From contig NC_057862.1 in NCBI RefSeq assembly GCF_019393635.1, positions 680,870,814 to 680,934,813 on the forward strand: DNA of 64,000 bases. The letters run 5' to 3'. A program made the position numbers and the translations under genes. The stretch is from Dromiciops gliroides. Its lineage: Eukaryota; Chordata; Mammalia; Microbiotheria; Microbiotheriidae. Position 1 is the first letter of the stretch; the number at the start of each line of letters is the position of its first letter. Shown piece by piece: positions 12,115 to 22,689 of the stretch. The notes under the pieces were generated by a model. The model ran no database searches and had not been told where the DNA came from. It saw only the letters and a program-made list of their open reading frames with translations.

Positions 12115-12330
12115 GAATTTATAAGAATTAGTATTTATCTAACACTTTTGCAAAGTGCTTTACATATATTATCTAATTAGATCCTCACAACAACCTTGTG
12201 AGACAGGTGATATAAGTATTCCTATTGTACGGATAAGGAAACTGAGACTTGGAGTGGTTAAGTGCCTAGCTCTGAGTCACATAGGTAGTAAATGTCTGAA
12301 GCAGTACTTAAATTCCATCAGTCTCATAGA
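12115..12330 (-). mobile_element. MIR-like SINE
   Basis: AAGTGCTTTACATATATTAT, ATCCTCACAACAACCTTGTG and AAGGAAACTGAGACTTGG follow MIR in reverse orientation. Confidence 0.75.
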
Positions 12331-12439
12331 AAGCCAGAGAGAAGTGAGTATTCAGGAAGAGAGTGTGGTCAAGTCAACAATAAGCATTTACTATGAACTT
12401 ACTAGTGGCCAAAAAATGCGCTGAGCACTGGTCAGCAGG

Positions 12440-13138
12440 GTTTCAAATGTAGTATAAAATAATAGAAGGATGAGGGAACATCAGATTTAACAATTTAAGG
12501 ATCCAATTTGGAAACTTTGGAGAGAGAAGTTTGGATGGGTGATAAGGTTGAAAGCCAGACTGCAAAGGATTGAAGAGTGAGTGAAAGGTGGAGAAATACA
12601 GGACAATATCTAGGAGGAATAGGAGAGTGTGGAAGTGGCTTTTTTAAGGATGGGAAGAGTTGGACATGTATGAAGGTAGTAGGAAAGGAACCAGTAACTA
12701 GAGAAAGGTTGAAGAACTAAGGAAGTGGAGATGACTGAATATACAATCTACTGTAGAAGATGGGATCGAATGGAGATAAATGCAAGTAGAAGGGTCACTT
12801 TTTTAGACTGAGAAAAAGGAGAAGAAAGTGGGAGATATTGTCAAGAAGTTTGAAAATGATAAGAATGGGAGAAGAGAGCATTCATGGAGAAGGACCTAGA
12901 TTCTCTCACTAATGTCAACGGCAAGATTTTCAGCTGGTAGAGGAATAAGAAGGAGGAGAAAATAGAGGTTTGGAAAGCTTTGAAAGAGAGAATGAGCTAG
13001 GGAATCCCTCAGGGAAGAAAAAAATCCATGTACTGCTACATTAATATTGATGAGGCCTGATCAGAGTCTGTTACAAAAGTATTATTACCTCCCTTGTTTT
13101 GGGCAGTACTAATTTGTAATAGGAGGTTAATATTTCAC
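12440..13138. other. Purine-rich stretch without gene
   Basis: Dominated by GGAGAAG/GAAAGTGGAG words; resembles the interior of diverged family-B type repeats but no block aligns convincingly. Confidence 0.35.
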
Positions 13139-13140
13139 AC

Positions 13141-13370
13141 AGAGGTAAGTAGGTGGCTCAGTGGATAGAGCACTGGGCCTGGAGTCAAGAAGTTCAAATC
13201 TGGCCTCAGACACTTACTAGCTATATTACTCTGGACAAGTCACAACCTCTGTTTTCCTTAATCCATTGGAGGAGGAAATGGCAAACCACACCAGTATCCT
13301 TGCCAAGAATACCCCATAGTCAGTATGATCCAGAGTTATGAAGAGTCAGACATGACTGAACAACAATTTG
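13141..13370 (+). mobile_element. Marsupial SINE, long type
   Basis: AGTAGGTGGCTCAGTGGATAG through GAAATGGCAAACCACACC, AGAGTCAGACATGACTGAAC and AACAAT. Somewhat diverged head. Confidence 0.88.
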
Positions 13371-13514
13371 TAATATAGCCTAAAATGACATTGATTTTGT
13401 CATTATTGTTTGCCTCTAAATTTACTTATCTTCTCAGTAATACCACAGAACTCAAATGTACCTCTTTGTTTAAAGATATTTAGCTCATGTTCATTACTTT
13501 TCTGTTCCATGACT

Positions 13515-13590
13515 GTATATATCATATATATATATGTATGTATGCCACATATATATATATATGTATGCCACATATATACCATATATGTAC
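13515..13590. repeat. TATATG-rich microsatellite
   Basis: Repeated CATATATATATATGTATG with GCCACATATA units; a short duplicated block. Confidence 0.75.
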
Positions 13591-13805
13591 ATGCTTGAAG
13601 GCAGACGGCCTTCTGCCAGTGTTTGGCATATAAGGTGCTTTACAAATGTTTATAGATTGATTTATTAAATTATCTTGTGTGCATTTACTATAGTAAAAGA
13701 CTTTATTTGTATTGGAAAGCAAGTTGGTACAGCGTGGTGTCAGGGAAGACTTGCTTTCAAATGTCACATCTAACACTTGCTAGTGACATAGGTTGAATTT
13801 CTTCA

Positions 13806-14065
13806 CTGAAGCAGTTCGGTGTCACAGTGGATAAAGTGTTCTCACTAGAGCCAGGAAACCCTGGGGTCAAATCCAAGTTCAGACACTTATTAGCTGTGAG
13901 ACCTTGGGTTAGTCATTTGGCCTTTTTCTGCCTCAGTTTCCTTATTTGTAAAATGGAAATGACAAAAGCACCTCCCTCCCAGGATTATTGTAAGGATAAA
14001 TTGAAATGGTATTTAGAAATTGCTTTGCAGTCTTTGAAGCACTATCTAAATATTATTCTTATTCT
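13806..14065 (+). mobile_element. MIR-like SINE, near complete
   Basis: GTGTCACAGTGGATAAAG head, CAGTTTCCTTATTTGTAAAA core and AGGATTATTGTAAGGAT with GCACTATCTAAATATTATTC tail in MIR order. Confidence 0.8.
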
Positions 14066-14181
14066 TAGCCTCTTTAAGAACCAATTTATTTTTTTCTGCA
14101 AAATTTAGATATTTTAAAGAATAATGGTAAAGAATGATGATAATTTTAAAATATTCTTCTCAACTTTCTTCTTGAGTATTT

Positions 14182-15163
14182 CTCTCTCTTTTTAAAAATA
14201 ATAAACATTTTTTATTTAAAGTTTTGAGTTCCAAATTTTATCCTTCCTTCCCTCCATCCCCTTCCCCCTCCCTGAGGTGGTAAGCAACCACATATAGGTA
14301 ATACATGTGCAATTATGTAAAACGATACCATGTTGCTCATTTTGTACAAGATTACTTGGAAAAAGAAAAAAAGTGAAAGAAATTGAAAAAATCCCCTGCT
14401 TCAGTCTGTGTTCAATCAATATCAGCTCTTTCTTTGGAGGCAGAGAGTATACTTCATCATTGGTCCTTTGGGATTTTCTTGGATCATTGCATTCCTGAGA
14501 GTATTTAAGTCATTCACAGTTCTTCATCAAACAATACTTTTTCACTGCGTACAACATTTTTCTGCTTCTGCTCACCTTACTATACATCAGTTCATACAAG
14601 TGTTTCCGGACCATTCTGAAATCATCCTGCTTGTCATTTCTTATAGAATAATAATATTCCATCACCATCATATACCACAGCTTGCTTATCCATTCCTCAA
14701 TTGATGGGCATTTCTTTGGTTTCCAATTCTTAGCCATCACAAAAAGAACTGCTATAAATATTTTTGCACAAGTAGGTCTTTTTCTCTTGATTGGGATGTC
14801 TGGGATATAAACCTAGCAGTGGTATTGTTGGATCAAAGGGTATGCACAGTTTTATAGCCCTTTGGACATAGTTCCAGATTGCTCTCCAGAATTGTTGGGT
14901 CTTTTAGCAACTCCACCAAGAGTGGTTTAGCATTTCAGTTTTCCCACATCTCCTCGGACATCCAATATTTTCTGTTTTTGTTATATTTTCCACTCTGAGT
15001 TAATCCCTAAGAGTTGTTTTAATTTGCATTTCTCTGATCAATAGTGTTCTATAGCATTTTTTCATATGACTATAGATAGTTTTGATTTCTTTGTCTGAAT
15101 ACTGCCTGTTCAGATCCTTTGACCATTTATCAATTGGGGAATGACATGTTTTTTACATATTTG
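14182..15163 (-). mobile_element. 5'-truncated L1, antisense
   Basis: From the 3' end: AATAATAAACATTTTTTATT, then CCCTGAGGTGGTAAGCAACC, TTTGGAGGCAGAGAG, CATCACCATCATATACCAC and GACCATTTATCAATTGGGG in the fixed L1 order. A 10-bp TTGAGTATTT at 14172-14181 and 15164-15173 is a plausible target-site duplication. No intact ORF. Confidence 0.85.
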
Positions 15164-15189
15164 TTGAGTATTTTTTTTTCAGTGGAATC

Positions 15190-16215
15190 ACTGACACAAA
15201 CACAACCCTGGTGCCAGCTTCCTTACACCTCAAGCCAGGCTTACTCAGGATTATTGTAATACCCTGCTCCTTGATCTCCCTACCTCAAGTCTATCTCTTT
15301 TCCACTCAATAGTTGACTCATATGTCAAAGGGATCTCCCTAAAGCAACAGGTTAGACTATGTCCCCCTGAACCCCATCCCCTGCTCAATCAATAAACTTC
15401 AGTGTCTCCCAGCACCTCCAGGATCAAATAAAATTCTCTGTTTACCTTTGAAAGTCCTTTAGTAACAGCAACATTGTGTGATGATGAATTGTGATAGACA
15501 TAGCCCTTCTCAGCAATGCAGTGATCCAAGACAATTCCAGACAACTCATGATGGAAAATGTTTACCACATCCAGAAAAAAAGAACTGTGGATACTGAATG
15601 CAGATTGATCTGTTTCTACTTTTTTTGAGGTTTTTCCCTTTTGTTCTGATTCTTCTTTCACAACATGACTAATGCAGAAATATGTTTAATATGATTGTAC
15701 ATATAAAACCTATATCAGATTGCTCTCTGTCTTGGGGAGGGAGGAGGGAAGGGAGGGAGGGAGGAAAATTTGGAACTAAAAATCTTATGAAACAAAGGTT
15801 GAAAGTCCTTTATTGTCTTGCTCCTTCCTACCTTTTCCATCTTCTTCCCCTCCCTCCCCTTCATATAATATGGGACCCAGTGACACTGACCTCATTACTA
15901 TTACTTGAATAAAACATGCCCTCTCCACTGGATGTCTCCTATGCCTGCACTTCTCTCTCTTTACCCAGCTTCTCAGGTTTTCTTCAATTCATATAATCTC
16001 ACCTAAAATAGGGATACTTTCCTGCTCCCCTTACTGCTAGCACTTTCTCTCTCAATTCCAATTTGTCCTGTAGGTAGCTTACTTGTATGTAGTTGTTTGG
16101 GTGCTCTTTGTTAGAATGGGAATTCCTTGACATTAGGAGATGTCTTTTGCCTTTTCTCATGTCCTCAGTACTTAGCACAGTGGCAAGCACACAGAGCTTA
16201 ATGCATGCTTGTTTA
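15190..16215 (+). mobile_element. L2-like LINE 3' region
   Basis: TCCTTGATCTCCCTACCTCAA, CTCCAGGATCAAATAAAATT, CATGTCCTCAGTACTTAGC, ACAGTGGCAAGCACACAGAG and GCATGCTTGTTTACTGATTG are L2 sense blocks. An L1 3' end interrupts it at 15466-15815. Confidence 0.65.
15466..15815 (+). mobile_element. L1 3'-end fragment (sense) inside L2
   Basis: GCAATGCAGTGATCCAAGAC, AACTCATGATGG, then ATCAGATTGCTCTCTGTCTTG and GGGAGGGAGGGAGGAAAATT, a purine-rich L1 3'UTR end. Confidence 0.7.
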
Positions 16216-16229
16216 CTGATTGAGAGGTT

Positions 16230-17038
16230 CGCTAAATTTCACCATGACTATTCTCCTCCCTCTTTCATGGCCTCTACTCACTGTGATCAGAGCCCCTGAG
16301 CATCTTTTCTCCCTGACTCCATTTTCACTGAAAACCTTTCTCAAGATCTTGGGATGTGAGCATTTGCATTTGCACATGGGATGCCAAATTGAGAGATCTG
16401 GTTTTGATGCCTCCTTGAGCGGTGCATTTGAACACATGGTGGATTGTGGCTTTTTTTCTGACTACAACTTCTAGGGAAACATATTCAAGGATCATATCTG
16501 CTCTCCCCCTGCAGCCCTGCCCTACCATATCTCAGAGAGTTGCTGATAAAATACCGTGCTCTCTCTGTGTAAAGAATTCTCAGTACCTTGGAGGGATGCT
16601 GTTAACTGAATCCAAGAGATCTTTTAATTTATATTGTGCACATCATGAACAGGGATAATAAGATTTGCTCTCTCCTGGACAGGGAGGTGGATATGGTCTC
16701 TGGCCCAATTGGATTAGCTGACCAAAGTCCCAAATTCTTGCCATGCTCCAGTTGCATAATGAATCCTGTAACTCAATGAGTGCACAATGTGCTAGCCTTC
16801 CCTAATTCCTAATGGAACTAGGTATTTCAGCATCTCCTTGGGTTACACCCTCATGGGAAAGTGTTTGTTGGGCCTGCAAAGGTTGGGGGCCAAAAAAAAG
16901 AAAGTCAAATAATAAAAAAATTCTTGAGCATCTAATCAATTAGGGATTCCATCCTTAGTACAAGAATTTGGGATTTGATCTATTTATTCCACCCTAACAT
17001 GTCATCTTCAGCAATGTTAAATTAATATTCTCCAAATG
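16230..17038. other. No gene or clear repeat recognised
   Basis: Mixed-composition sequence; overlapping short ORFs on both strands look random and carry no recognised motif. Confidence 0.45.
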
Positions 17039-17290
17039 GGGGCAGCTAGGAGGCAGAGTGGTCAGAGTGCCAGGCCTGGAGTCAGGAAGACCTGAGTTTA
17101 AATCCAAACTCAGACACTTCCTAGAGCTGTGTGACCCTGGGCAAGTCACTTAACCCTAGTTCCCTCAGTTTTCTCACCTACAAAATGAGCTGGAGAAGGG
17201 AATGGCAAACCACTAGAGTATCTTTGCCAAGAAAAGTCCAAATGGGGTCGTGAAGAGTTGGACTTACTGAAATGACTGAACAACAAGACC
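17039..17290 (+). mobile_element. Marsupial SINE, long type
   Basis: GGGGCAGCTAGGAGGCAGAG through CTGGAGAAGGGAATGGCAAA and GGGGTCGTGAAGAGTTGGAC, with all long-type blocks present. Confidence 0.93.
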
Positions 17291-17385
17291 AAGAACAACA
17301 AACAACAGGCTTTACCATATATTCTCTTAAGGAACTTCATGGAATTCCTATTGATTCCCAGGACAATATGAAACATCCTGCTAAA

Positions 17386-17645
17386 GGGGCAGCTAAGGGG
17401 CACCATAGTACAAAAATTGATGGACTTCGAGTCAGGAAGGCCTGAGTTCAAATACAACCTGTATGATCCTGGACAAGGAACTTTACCTGTTTTCTTATCT
17501 GTTAAATCGGGATAATAATAGCACCTATCTTTCAGGGTTACTGTGAAAACCAAATGAGATAATTGTAAAGTACTTAGCATAGCACATGATACATAACAAA
17601 TGCTACATAAATATTGGTTATTGTTATTTGTTGTTGTTATTATGT
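17386..17645 (+). mobile_element. MIR-like SINE
   Basis: AGTCAGGAAGGCCTGAGTTC, then AGCACCTATCTTTCAGGGTTA and ACAAATGCTACATAAATATT in MIR order; head resembles the marsupial SINE. Confidence 0.8.
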
Positions 17646-17700
17646 ATACATTATATTTATTATTATATATTATATATTATATATATTATTTTTTATGAGG
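17640..17700. repeat. AT-rich simple repeat
   Basis: TATTATATATTATATATTAT run directly at the MIR tail. Confidence 0.85.
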
Positions 17701-17859
17701 CAGCTTAAGTACCATCTTCTATATGGAATCCTGAACCTCAGTTCTCTTGGAATTCCCATTTCCCTTCAAAGTTTTGTTCAAATATTACCACTTTTCCTGA
17801 TTTCCCCAAATATTTTATCCCTGTACCTCAACCCTCTTGTCAAGGAAATAAATGCCTAT

Positions 17860-18095
17860 CAGTGTGTATACATACACACATATATATGCATGCATGTGTG
17901 CATGGATATACATGTATACATATATGTATGCACAGAGAAACACATTTACAGATACATGTGCTTGCATAAATACAATATAAATGTACATTCGCACGCACAC
18001 ATACAGATATACACGTCTGCGTGTGTATGCACATGTACACACATGTGTTCACATGCACATATGTGCCCATGCCTATGTGTATGTATACACATATT
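17860..18095. repeat. Degenerate CA/TA/TG alternating tract
   Basis: Long mixture of ACACACATATAT, GCATGCATGTGTGC and CACACATGTGTTCACATGC, mostly alternating purine and pyrimidine, with many short palindromes. ORFs on all strands are artefacts. Confidence 0.85.
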
Positions 18096-18344
18096 ATGAT
18101 TACCTGTCCAGGAACATATTGTATCATCCAGTACTATGTATATTCTTTGAGAGAAGAGACTTTCTCCCTTTTGTAGCTTGGTTCTTTCCTGAGCACAGGG
18201 CCTGATGTGTAGCATTAATAAGTAACTGGTAACTGACTGAGAAAGACAAAGTATGGCCTTGTGCCAAGGATAGGGAACCTTGCTTTTTGGCTGTTCGCAG
18301 TGTATGGAATCATGGGTGGCTTGGGATCTATTTGGGGAGTCAAA

Positions 18345-18500
18345 ACACACACATATGTATATATGTGCTATCTATCTATCTGTCTATCTCTCTATACATT
18401 TACACATATGTATTTATGTATATATCTACAATCTATATGTGTATATACATATATCTATTCATAATTTATACATATATGTTTATTATATATTTCATTATTT
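18345..18500. repeat. TATG/CTAT-rich microsatellite tract
   Basis: ACACACATATGTATATATG, TCTATCTATCTGTCTATCTC and further TATATG units; similar composition to the tract 250 bp upstream. Confidence 0.8.
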
Positions 18501-18519
18501 CAATGGATTCGTGATATGA

Positions 18520-19655
18520 AGTATCTATATAGATGCTCTCCTTTAACCAATAGAGTCTTTTCATTGAACAAACAAGATCCATGTTCTTTCATAAATGTCC
18601 CAAACACTTTATAGTCTAAGGAATGACCTCTAATTGGTGGGCACCTGGGCAGCACTTATGCAGTCCAAGTTTTAGCCCTTGCTCCGTTGCGATGCCTCTT
18701 GATTGTCTATTTTCTGCTCTCCTCCAAGTCTTTATGTTGCAGAAGAGGTGCTTATTGGATTTGGTGAAAGGGCTTTCCTTACCAGGAATTCCCTGAATTA
18801 GTGAAATTAAAGGTCTGGACCACATTTCCTTCAGTATGGATTTTGTTCAATTAGATCCACTCAGAACAGGAGTATACGTATTTTCTCACCCCTGACATTT
18901 CAGGGCACAGTCTCTTCTCTATGATCCTGGATCCAGGGAATAGTGGGGCTTAACATTTCTACAGTTTCTCCAGAGCATTTGCTCACTCTGATTCCAGATG
19001 TGGCATATCCAGTAGGTAAGTCCTCATCACAACTACTTGACTAGGCTACTTTAGGTAATTCCTCAGGTCTTCACTGCTGGATTGATTGGCTGCAAGACCT
19101 AACAGAGACTATGGCTCCCATACCTCGGAGAGCTCACTATTCTCACCTTTTGAATCTCACAAGGTCACAACTGTTTCTGGTTCTCCACCTTAAAAAGGAG
19201 GAAAAAATATATGCAACACAGACATTTGGAATCACAGGCTACAGGGCAGTGGATCCATTGAGGAGAGATAAAGGCATGAGGCCTCCCCATTCTCAGAGAT
19301 ATGTAGCATCTTTTACCTCTGAACTCAACCAAAGCCAGGCATAAAGTAGCTAGAGACAAGGGACATGCTCTACATGGTTAGAGCAAGCCCTCTGGCTCCA
19401 TAGGGCATCACAGCCTGTCTCCTCAGCACATGGCCAGCAGACCAATACCAGTTAGAGAGTATTTCCACGTGCTTCATAGTGGGGAGACTAGCTCTTCCAT
19501 CCCATGTCACCATCGAGTTCCAGAAACAATCCTGAAATGTTTGCATGTGGGGATGACACACTGTCTATACTCACTAGTTCCTCCTTATGCTGGCTGGATG
19601 TGTATGAACTTGGGTTCATTTCTTAACTTATCTGACACTCAATTTCCCTGTGATG
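18520..19655. other. Unique sequence without recognised gene
   Basis: Balanced composition and no recognised repeat. Short ORFs (about 60-80 codons) on both strands have no recognised motif and no consistent splice framing. Confidence 0.4.
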
Positions 19656-19659
19656 CACT

Positions 19660-19835
19660 AAATTTGTGACTAAGGAAACCAGGGTTCCAATCCTGCCTCA
19701 GACACTTTGTGGCTTTCTGAACTCTAGGCAAGTCACATTACCTGTCTGAGCTTCAGTTCTATCATCTGTGGACTCAATAACCTCTATTACCCCTTTCACC
19801 TCTAAATCTATGATTGTATGAAGCAATGGTCCTGT
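19660..19835 (+). mobile_element. MIR/THER-like SINE
   Basis: AGGGTTCCAATCCTGCCTCAG, GGCAAGTCACATTACCTGTC and CAGTTCTATCATCTGTGG are MIR blocks in sense. Confidence 0.7.
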
Positions 19836-20049
19836 GACTACATGACCTCCAATATCTCTTCTAGCTTTAGTTCTATAATCCAGTGGCTCCTGAAAAAAAC
19901 GTGGGGTATAAGACTGGTGCTAGATCTAGTCTCAGCTGGAATGCTGGCTTCCAACAATGGTGTGCTGATGAATATTTAACAATTGAAACTCCAAAAATTA
20001 CATGTGCCACTTTTAAGTTTATGGAAATTTACTCCATCACTTTCTTAAG

Positions 20050-20330
20050 TAGCAGTCAGTCAATAAACATGTATGAAGTAGATACTATGTGTCAGACACT
20101 GTGCTAAACACTAGATATATAAAGAAAGGCAAGATAGTCCCAATGCTCGAGGAGTTCACAATCTAATGAGAAAGAGAAACAAATATGCAGAAATAAACTC
20201 TAGAGAGGATAAAAAGGAAATAGTCAGCAGAGGGGAGATACAAGCATTAAGGAAATTGCCAAAGACTTCTTTTAGCAGGTGGGATTTTACCTGATACTTG
20301 AAGGAAGCCAGGGAAAGCACTAGGTGTAGT
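20050..20330 (+). mobile_element. Family B interspersed repeat, 5' part
   Basis: AGTCAATAAACATGTATGAA, then GTGTCAGACACTGTGCTAAAC, GAGTTCACAATCTAATGAG, and GTGGGATTTTACCTGATACTTG with GAAGGAAGCCAGGGA; same order as at 28358. Confidence 0.65.
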
Positions 20331-20337
20331 TAAGGGA

Positions 20338-20412
20338 AGACAGAGAGAGAGATAGAGACAGACAGAGAGAGAGAGAGACAGAGAGACAGAGAGACAGAAA
20401 GACAGAGAGATG
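20338..20412. repeat. GACAGA/GAGA microsatellite
   Basis: GACAGAGAGAGAGATAGAGAC units, about 75 bp, only 100 bp before the (TTCCC)n array. Confidence 0.92.
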
Positions 20413-20510
20413 CATGGGGGACAGTCAGAGGATAAATAAAATGAATCCATAAATTTTAGTGCCTGCCAATTTCTGAGTTATAAATGCTCTCACCAAAAAT
20501 TCTCTGGGCC

Positions 20511-21165
20511 TTCCCTTCCCTTCCCTTCCCTTCCCTTCCCTTCCCTTCCCTTCCCTTCCCTTCCCTTCCCTTCCCTTCCCTTCCCTTCCCTTCCCTTCCC
20601 TTCCCTTCCCTTCCCTTCCCTTCCCTTCCCTTCCCTTCCCTTCCCTTCCCTTCCCTTCCCTTCCCTTCCCTTCCCTTCCCTTCCCTTCCCTTCCCTTCCC
20701 TTCCCTTCCCTTCCCTTCCCTTCCCTTCCCTTCCCTTCCCTTCCCTTCCCTTCCCTTCCCTTCCCTTCCCTTCCCTTCCCTTCCCTTCCCTTCCCTTCCC
20801 TTCCCTTCCCTTCCCTTCCCTTCCCTTCCCTTCCCTTCCCTTCCCTTCCCTTCCCTTCCCTTCCCTTCCCTTCCCTTCCCTTCCCTTCCCTTCCCTTCCC
20901 TTCCCTTCCCTTCCCTTCCCTTCCCTTCCCTTCCCTTCCCTTCCCTTCCCTTCCCTTCCCTTCCCTTCCCTTCCCTTCCCTTCCCTTCCCTTCCCTTCCC
21001 TTCCCTTCCCTTCCCTTCCCTTCCCTTCCCTTCCCTTCCCTTCCCTTCCCTTCCCTTCCCTTCCCTTCCCTTCCCTTCCCTTCCCTTCCCTTCCCTTCCC
21101 TTCCCTTCCCTTCCCTTCCCTTCCCTTCCCTTCCCTTCCCTTCCCTTCCCTTCCCTTCCCTTCCC
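20511..21165. repeat. (TTCCC)131 perfect pentanucleotide array
   Basis: The array has 655 bp with no interruption, exactly 131 units of TTCCC (GGGAA on the other strand). It is entirely polypyrimidine/polypurine. Because 5-nt units keep all frames open, it generates two long spurious ORFs: SLPFP repeats on + and REGKG repeats on -. The left flank is CTCTGGGCC and the right flank is TAATACTTTTAACC. Perfect identity over this length suggests a young, unstable locus, or a consensus filled by the assembler. Confidence 0.98.
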
Positions 21166-21522
21166 TAATACTTTTAACCTCTCCTACATTGTCTGACACT
21201 CTCCCCTTTCAAGAAAAAGACAAAAGGTGGGGGCCAGTAATTGGAGAAGCAGTGAGCCATGAGACCTTCCGCCTGCAGGGTCACTGTGGCTTCTCTTTGC
21301 CAGAGCCCTACTGGAAGGTTGTGCAACACCTTGTGTAAATACTTCCTCATGTAGGGGCAGGAGCAGGCAGAGTCAGAGCTTTTCTTTTCTCTCAGGCAGG
21401 AACCCCATGGGACCAGCCGCAGCTGTGCCCTGGGGAACTGAGCTGAGCTGAACTGAGCAAGCCAAGCCAAGCCAAGCCAAACAGAGCCAATTCAAGAAGG
21501 TTGGACTGGGCAGCTGGGCAGC
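21166..21522 (+). promoter_or_regulatory. Presumptive promoter and 5'UTR of the ADAM gene
   Basis: This is the only non-repetitive interval between the (TTCCC)n array and the start codon, so the promoter or the proximal 5'UTR should be here (inference from position). No convincing TATA box is seen. ACTTCCTC near 21341 contains an ETS-type core. The segment 21437-21458 is a small ACTGAGCTGAGCTGA-like repeat and 21459-21480 is GCCAA repeated four times, a short tandem that could provide CCAAT-like sites. A pyrimidine tract followed by CTCAG ends at 21395 and would serve as a splice acceptor if transcription began further upstream. The start site cannot be placed from sequence. Confidence 0.45.
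21407..21451 (+). other. Possible upstream ORF in the 5' leader
   Basis: ATGGGACCAGCC opens a 14-codon reading frame ending at TGA 21449-21451. It is out of frame with the main ATG at 21523 and ends 71 nt before it. G at +4 is favourable but the -3 base is C, so initiation would be modest. It matters only if the transcript starts upstream of 21407, which the sequence does not show. Confidence 0.3.
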
Positions 21523-21574
21523 ATGCGCTCCGGGCTACTGCTGGCCACAGTCGGGATCCTTGTTCAAGTGCCAG
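21523..21574 (+). CDS. ADAM28: ADAM exon 1: start codon and signal peptide
   Basis: The exon encodes MRSGLLLATVGILVQVP plus the first base of a Val codon: one basic residue followed by a hydrophobic stretch, a typical secretory signal peptide core. The donor is CCAG|GTAAGC (intron from 21575, phase 1). The ATG has A at -3 and C at +4. Signal cleavage is plausible after the V-R-A encoded across the exon 1/2 junction, which gives small residues at -3 and -1 (inference). No ATG in this frame lies closer upstream. The 19.5 kb intron that follows is unusually long for so short an exon, but a large first intron after the signal-peptide exon is common in this family. Confidence 0.82.
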
Positions 21575-21679
21575 GTAAGCTCATTGTCAGGGTCTGTGGC
21601 CCTTGGGAGTGGCTGGAGAGCATTTTTTTTTCTTCTCCCATAACATTTTCTTCCTTTTTTAGGAGCTATATCAAGAGCT

Positions 21680-21835
21680 TGAAGGGCTAATAGCTTAGAA
21701 GCTAAGTCTAACCCTTCATTTTACAAATGAGGAAACTGAGGCAGGGTGAAGACACTTCCTCATGGTCACACAGGCAGTCAGTGTCCAAAGTGGAATTTCA
21801 ATTGAGTGTCCTACTCACTACATCACACTACCTTG
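21680..21835 (-). mobile_element. MIR-like SINE in intron 1
   Basis: CATTTTACAAATGAGGAAACTG followed by TCACACAGGCAGTCAGTG; reverse-complement MIR core. Confidence 0.75.
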
Positions 21836-22509
21836 GTGTTCACAGCATTTGCTTTTTAAAGACATTGATTCGGGCTGTCATGAACCATGATATTATCAGA
21901 ACTGGAAGGGAAGTCAAGCAAGGAGGCAAAAGAGTACCCTCTAAACCCCACCCAACAAATGTTCATCAAATCAGCTTTGCCGGCTGCCAAGGAGGAGGAT
22001 GCCCTTGCCGCTTAAGGTAAAATCAGACTAGCTAAGTCCTAGGACCCTGCCAGAAGCAGGGACCTCTCAGGCCATCTAGTTGAAGTCCTACCTGACTAAG
22101 AATTCTCTCTGGAACTCTCAAGAAGTGATTTCACTGACAAACATGAAGACCTCCAGGGAGCAGGGAGCTAGGACTTTCTAAGATCAAGTCTCAGAGGTTC
22201 AATCATTGCATACTAGCTTAACTGAGGACCCTCAGTCGTAGAACTTGTTTGTATTCAAAGATTCCCGCTACATGATCTTACACAAGTGGTCATACATTCA
22301 GTCCATGCTAGAATTCAGCCCGGGCAAGTGGTCATCCTTCCAACCTCTGCCTGAACACCTCCAGTAAGAGTGTGTCCAGCCTACTTAATGTCATATATAG
22401 ATAGATATGTGCGTTCAGGATAGGTCTACTACTGTGATGCTTGAGTCGGTCAGCCCATGGGCCAGGAAGATCTCTGTATGGACAGTGGATGTCCTATTGC
22501 ATTGCAGGG

Positions 22510-22665
22510 CTGGCCACTATGGTTTAAGGAATAGTGAAATAAATTTGGCATCAGCAAGAGCTGAGTTCAACTCTTGCCTCTGTCAATTACTAGTTCTTTT
22601 ATAATGGACAAGTCAATTTAGCCTCTATTCCCTCAGCTGTAGAATGGATACATTAATTTCTTATA
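22510..22665 (+). mobile_element. MIR-like SINE
   Basis: GAGCTGAGTTCAACTCTTGCC, AATGGACAAGTCAATTTAGCC and CCTCAGCTGTAGAATGG; diverged. Confidence 0.55.
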
Positions 22666-22689
22666 ACCTATAACCTGCCCCCCCCAATG

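Noticed and set aside
17614-18350. Overlapping ORFs of 75-161 codons with Tyr/Val/Cys/His repeats
   Set aside because: They come from CA/TA/TG alternating microsatellite DNA and are open on all strands.
20511-21165. CRISPR or other spaced-repeat array
   Set aside because: The unit is 5 bp with no spacers; the organism is a mammal.
20456-21338. ORFs of 247 and 284 codons on opposite strands over the pentanucleotide array
   Set aside because: A 5-nt repeat without stop words keeps every frame open; the products are pure REGKG or SLPFP repeats, so they are artefacts.
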